Source: Stercorarius parasiticus (lineage: Eukaryota; Chordata; Aves; Charadriiformes; Stercorariidae). Taken from it: a DNA stretch of 64,000 nucleotides. A program made the translations under genes and the position numbers. Below the pieces are notes generated by a model. That model worked only from the letters and a program-made list of their open reading frames with translations. It was not told the DNA's origin and made no database searches. Location: assembly GCA_013396915.1 (NCBI GenBank), contig VWZL01003420.1, positions 1,107,507-1,171,506 of the forward strand. Reading direction: 5' to 3'. This document shows positions 62,901 through 64,000 of this stretch, piece after piece (positions within the stretch are counted from its first letter, which is position 1; each line of letters starts with the position of its first letter).

Positions 62901-64000
62901 GTAGTTAATACACTGCACAGAGAAAGAGATAAAGCATTTTAAAACTTCTGTTCTCCAGCAACTTAAGCTTTAGCGGCTCACAACAAGGCTTTTCAGTTCA
63001 ATTATTTTGCTTTCAGTTACAGAAATAAAGTTTCTTTAGGAAAACACCTCAAAAAAGTATTCTGAGATCATTAATTTATTTCCTGTGAATGCGTATTTAT
63101 TTTCTCATTATGCAGAGGCTCTGATTTTCTCAGGTGACACAATGCTCAAAAGAAAACAAAAAAAGGAATGAGTCATGACATCCCGGAAGATAACACATGT
63201 AGTTTTTAAAATACAAGGGGAAAACGACAGTTTCCAAACCACTATGGTTTTAGAAAACATCCTAAATAAACTGCAAAAGGAAAACATTCATTTCAAAATC
63301 TCAGGTTGTTGAATGACTGGTTGAAATAAACCAGGAAAGTTGGGGATAACTTTAGAGTAAGGACAAGAGATGAATAAACAACCTTTTAAGATCACATGTG
63401 GAGATAGAGCTGAGTAACTCTAATGAGACTTGACATATTAGAGGGCTAAAGGGACATTAAACCCTGTAGGCCACGTTTTTTCAACCCTTGAACGCAATGA
63501 AGTTTGATTGGAAAAAGTCATGTTGATTTTGTTTATTCTGTTCCTGTTATGTTTTTTTTCCCCCTTTGAATTACATTTTTGACATTAAAACACACCACAT
63601 ATTTCTCATTGCTGTTGTCAAACCAGATTTCAAGTCTAAGCTATACATTCTGCCCACATTAAATAAGCTGTATAGATTCACATATAAGGACTGTTTCTTC
63701 AGCAAGAAATAATAAATGTCAAACTCATAACTCTGAGCTTTTGTTTTTCCCTTTTAAAGGCAAAGCACATACTTGAAGACAGCACAATAGTTCCAGGCAG
63801 AAAATGAGTAAATGCACATTCATTAGCATCGTATGTAAAGAACAAGCAGCATATAAGAAAGCAATGAAAGAACAGCTATAAATGAAGGTTGAAACCAACA
63901 TACAACCAACAATATATCACTACGATGATTTTTACATTATCGAGAAGTATTTTAAATAAGTGCTATAGTCCCTTAGTTCTAACAAGTCCAGATTTACACA
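56954..64000 (-). other. FGD6: FGD6 intron 1 (partial, at least 7.0 kb)
   Basis: Sequence upstream of the exon 2 acceptor runs to the window edge with no CpG-rich promoter and no ATG exon ending in the expected phase. It is AT-rich with a T run at about 57146 and a G/T-rich tract at 57808-57892. From about 58800 to 60750 the sequence may be a very decayed repeat, but I cannot assign a family. A small imperfect inverted repeat lies at 59858-59885. Confidence 0.8.
57808..57892 (+). repeat. G/T-rich low-complexity tract
   Basis: About 85 bases consist almost only of G and T on the plus strand, with GGGTTT and TTTG units. It reads A/C-rich in the FGD6 transcript. Confidence 0.75.

Overview
The window is a stretch of a vertebrate chromosome, most likely from a bird. 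It holds one recognisable protein-coding gene, FGD6 (FYVE, RhoGEF and PH domain-containing protein 6), on the minus strand. I rebuilt 18 coding exons by hand from conserved protein blocks and GT-AG splice sites. They match exons 2 to 19 of a 21-exon gene of the human type. Exon 1, with the start codon and promoter, lies beyond the right edge. The last two coding exons, which complete the second PH domain, lie beyond the left edge. The exons seen total 4109 nt, every junction keeps the reading frame, and I see no frameshift or premature stop, so the gene looks intact.

The bird call rests on a young-looking CR1 LINE 3' end (35385-35598) of the type common in avian genomes, a solo ERVL-like LTR (44467-45143) that opens and closes like known bird LTRs, few repeats otherwise, and short introns (about 57 kb for exons 2-19).

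Layout from right to left, the direction of transcription: intron 1 (56954-64000, incomplete); giant exon 2 (54514-56953), coding for the disordered proline-rich N-terminal half; intron 2 (36982-54513), with an ancient CR1 relic, a perfect 74-bp palindrome, the solo LTR and a small plus-strand open frame with a hydrophobic stretch; exon 3 (acidic linker); exons 4-10 (DH/RhoGEF domain), with a 31-nt microexon; exons 11-15 (first PH domain); exons 16-17 (FYVE zinc finger); and exons 18-19 (linker and start of the second PH domain). The protein should act as a guanine-nucleotide exchange factor, probably for Cdc42, on PI3P-containing or other phosphoinositide membranes.

Most remaining DNA is intronic: low-complexity A/T tracts, purine tracts with G-quadruplex motifs, small hairpins and a few old SINE/LINE relics. 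I found no tRNA, rRNA or CRISPR, no second convincing gene, and no clearly new biological system. The best candidate for something unusual is the perfect palindrome at 48890-48963, with a cluster of perfect small hairpins at 2260-2639 second. Residue numbers below assume that exon 1 encodes five residues plus the first base of a shared Glu codon, as I recall for human FGD6. All comparisons with human FGD6 or repeat consensus sequences are from memory, not from a search.
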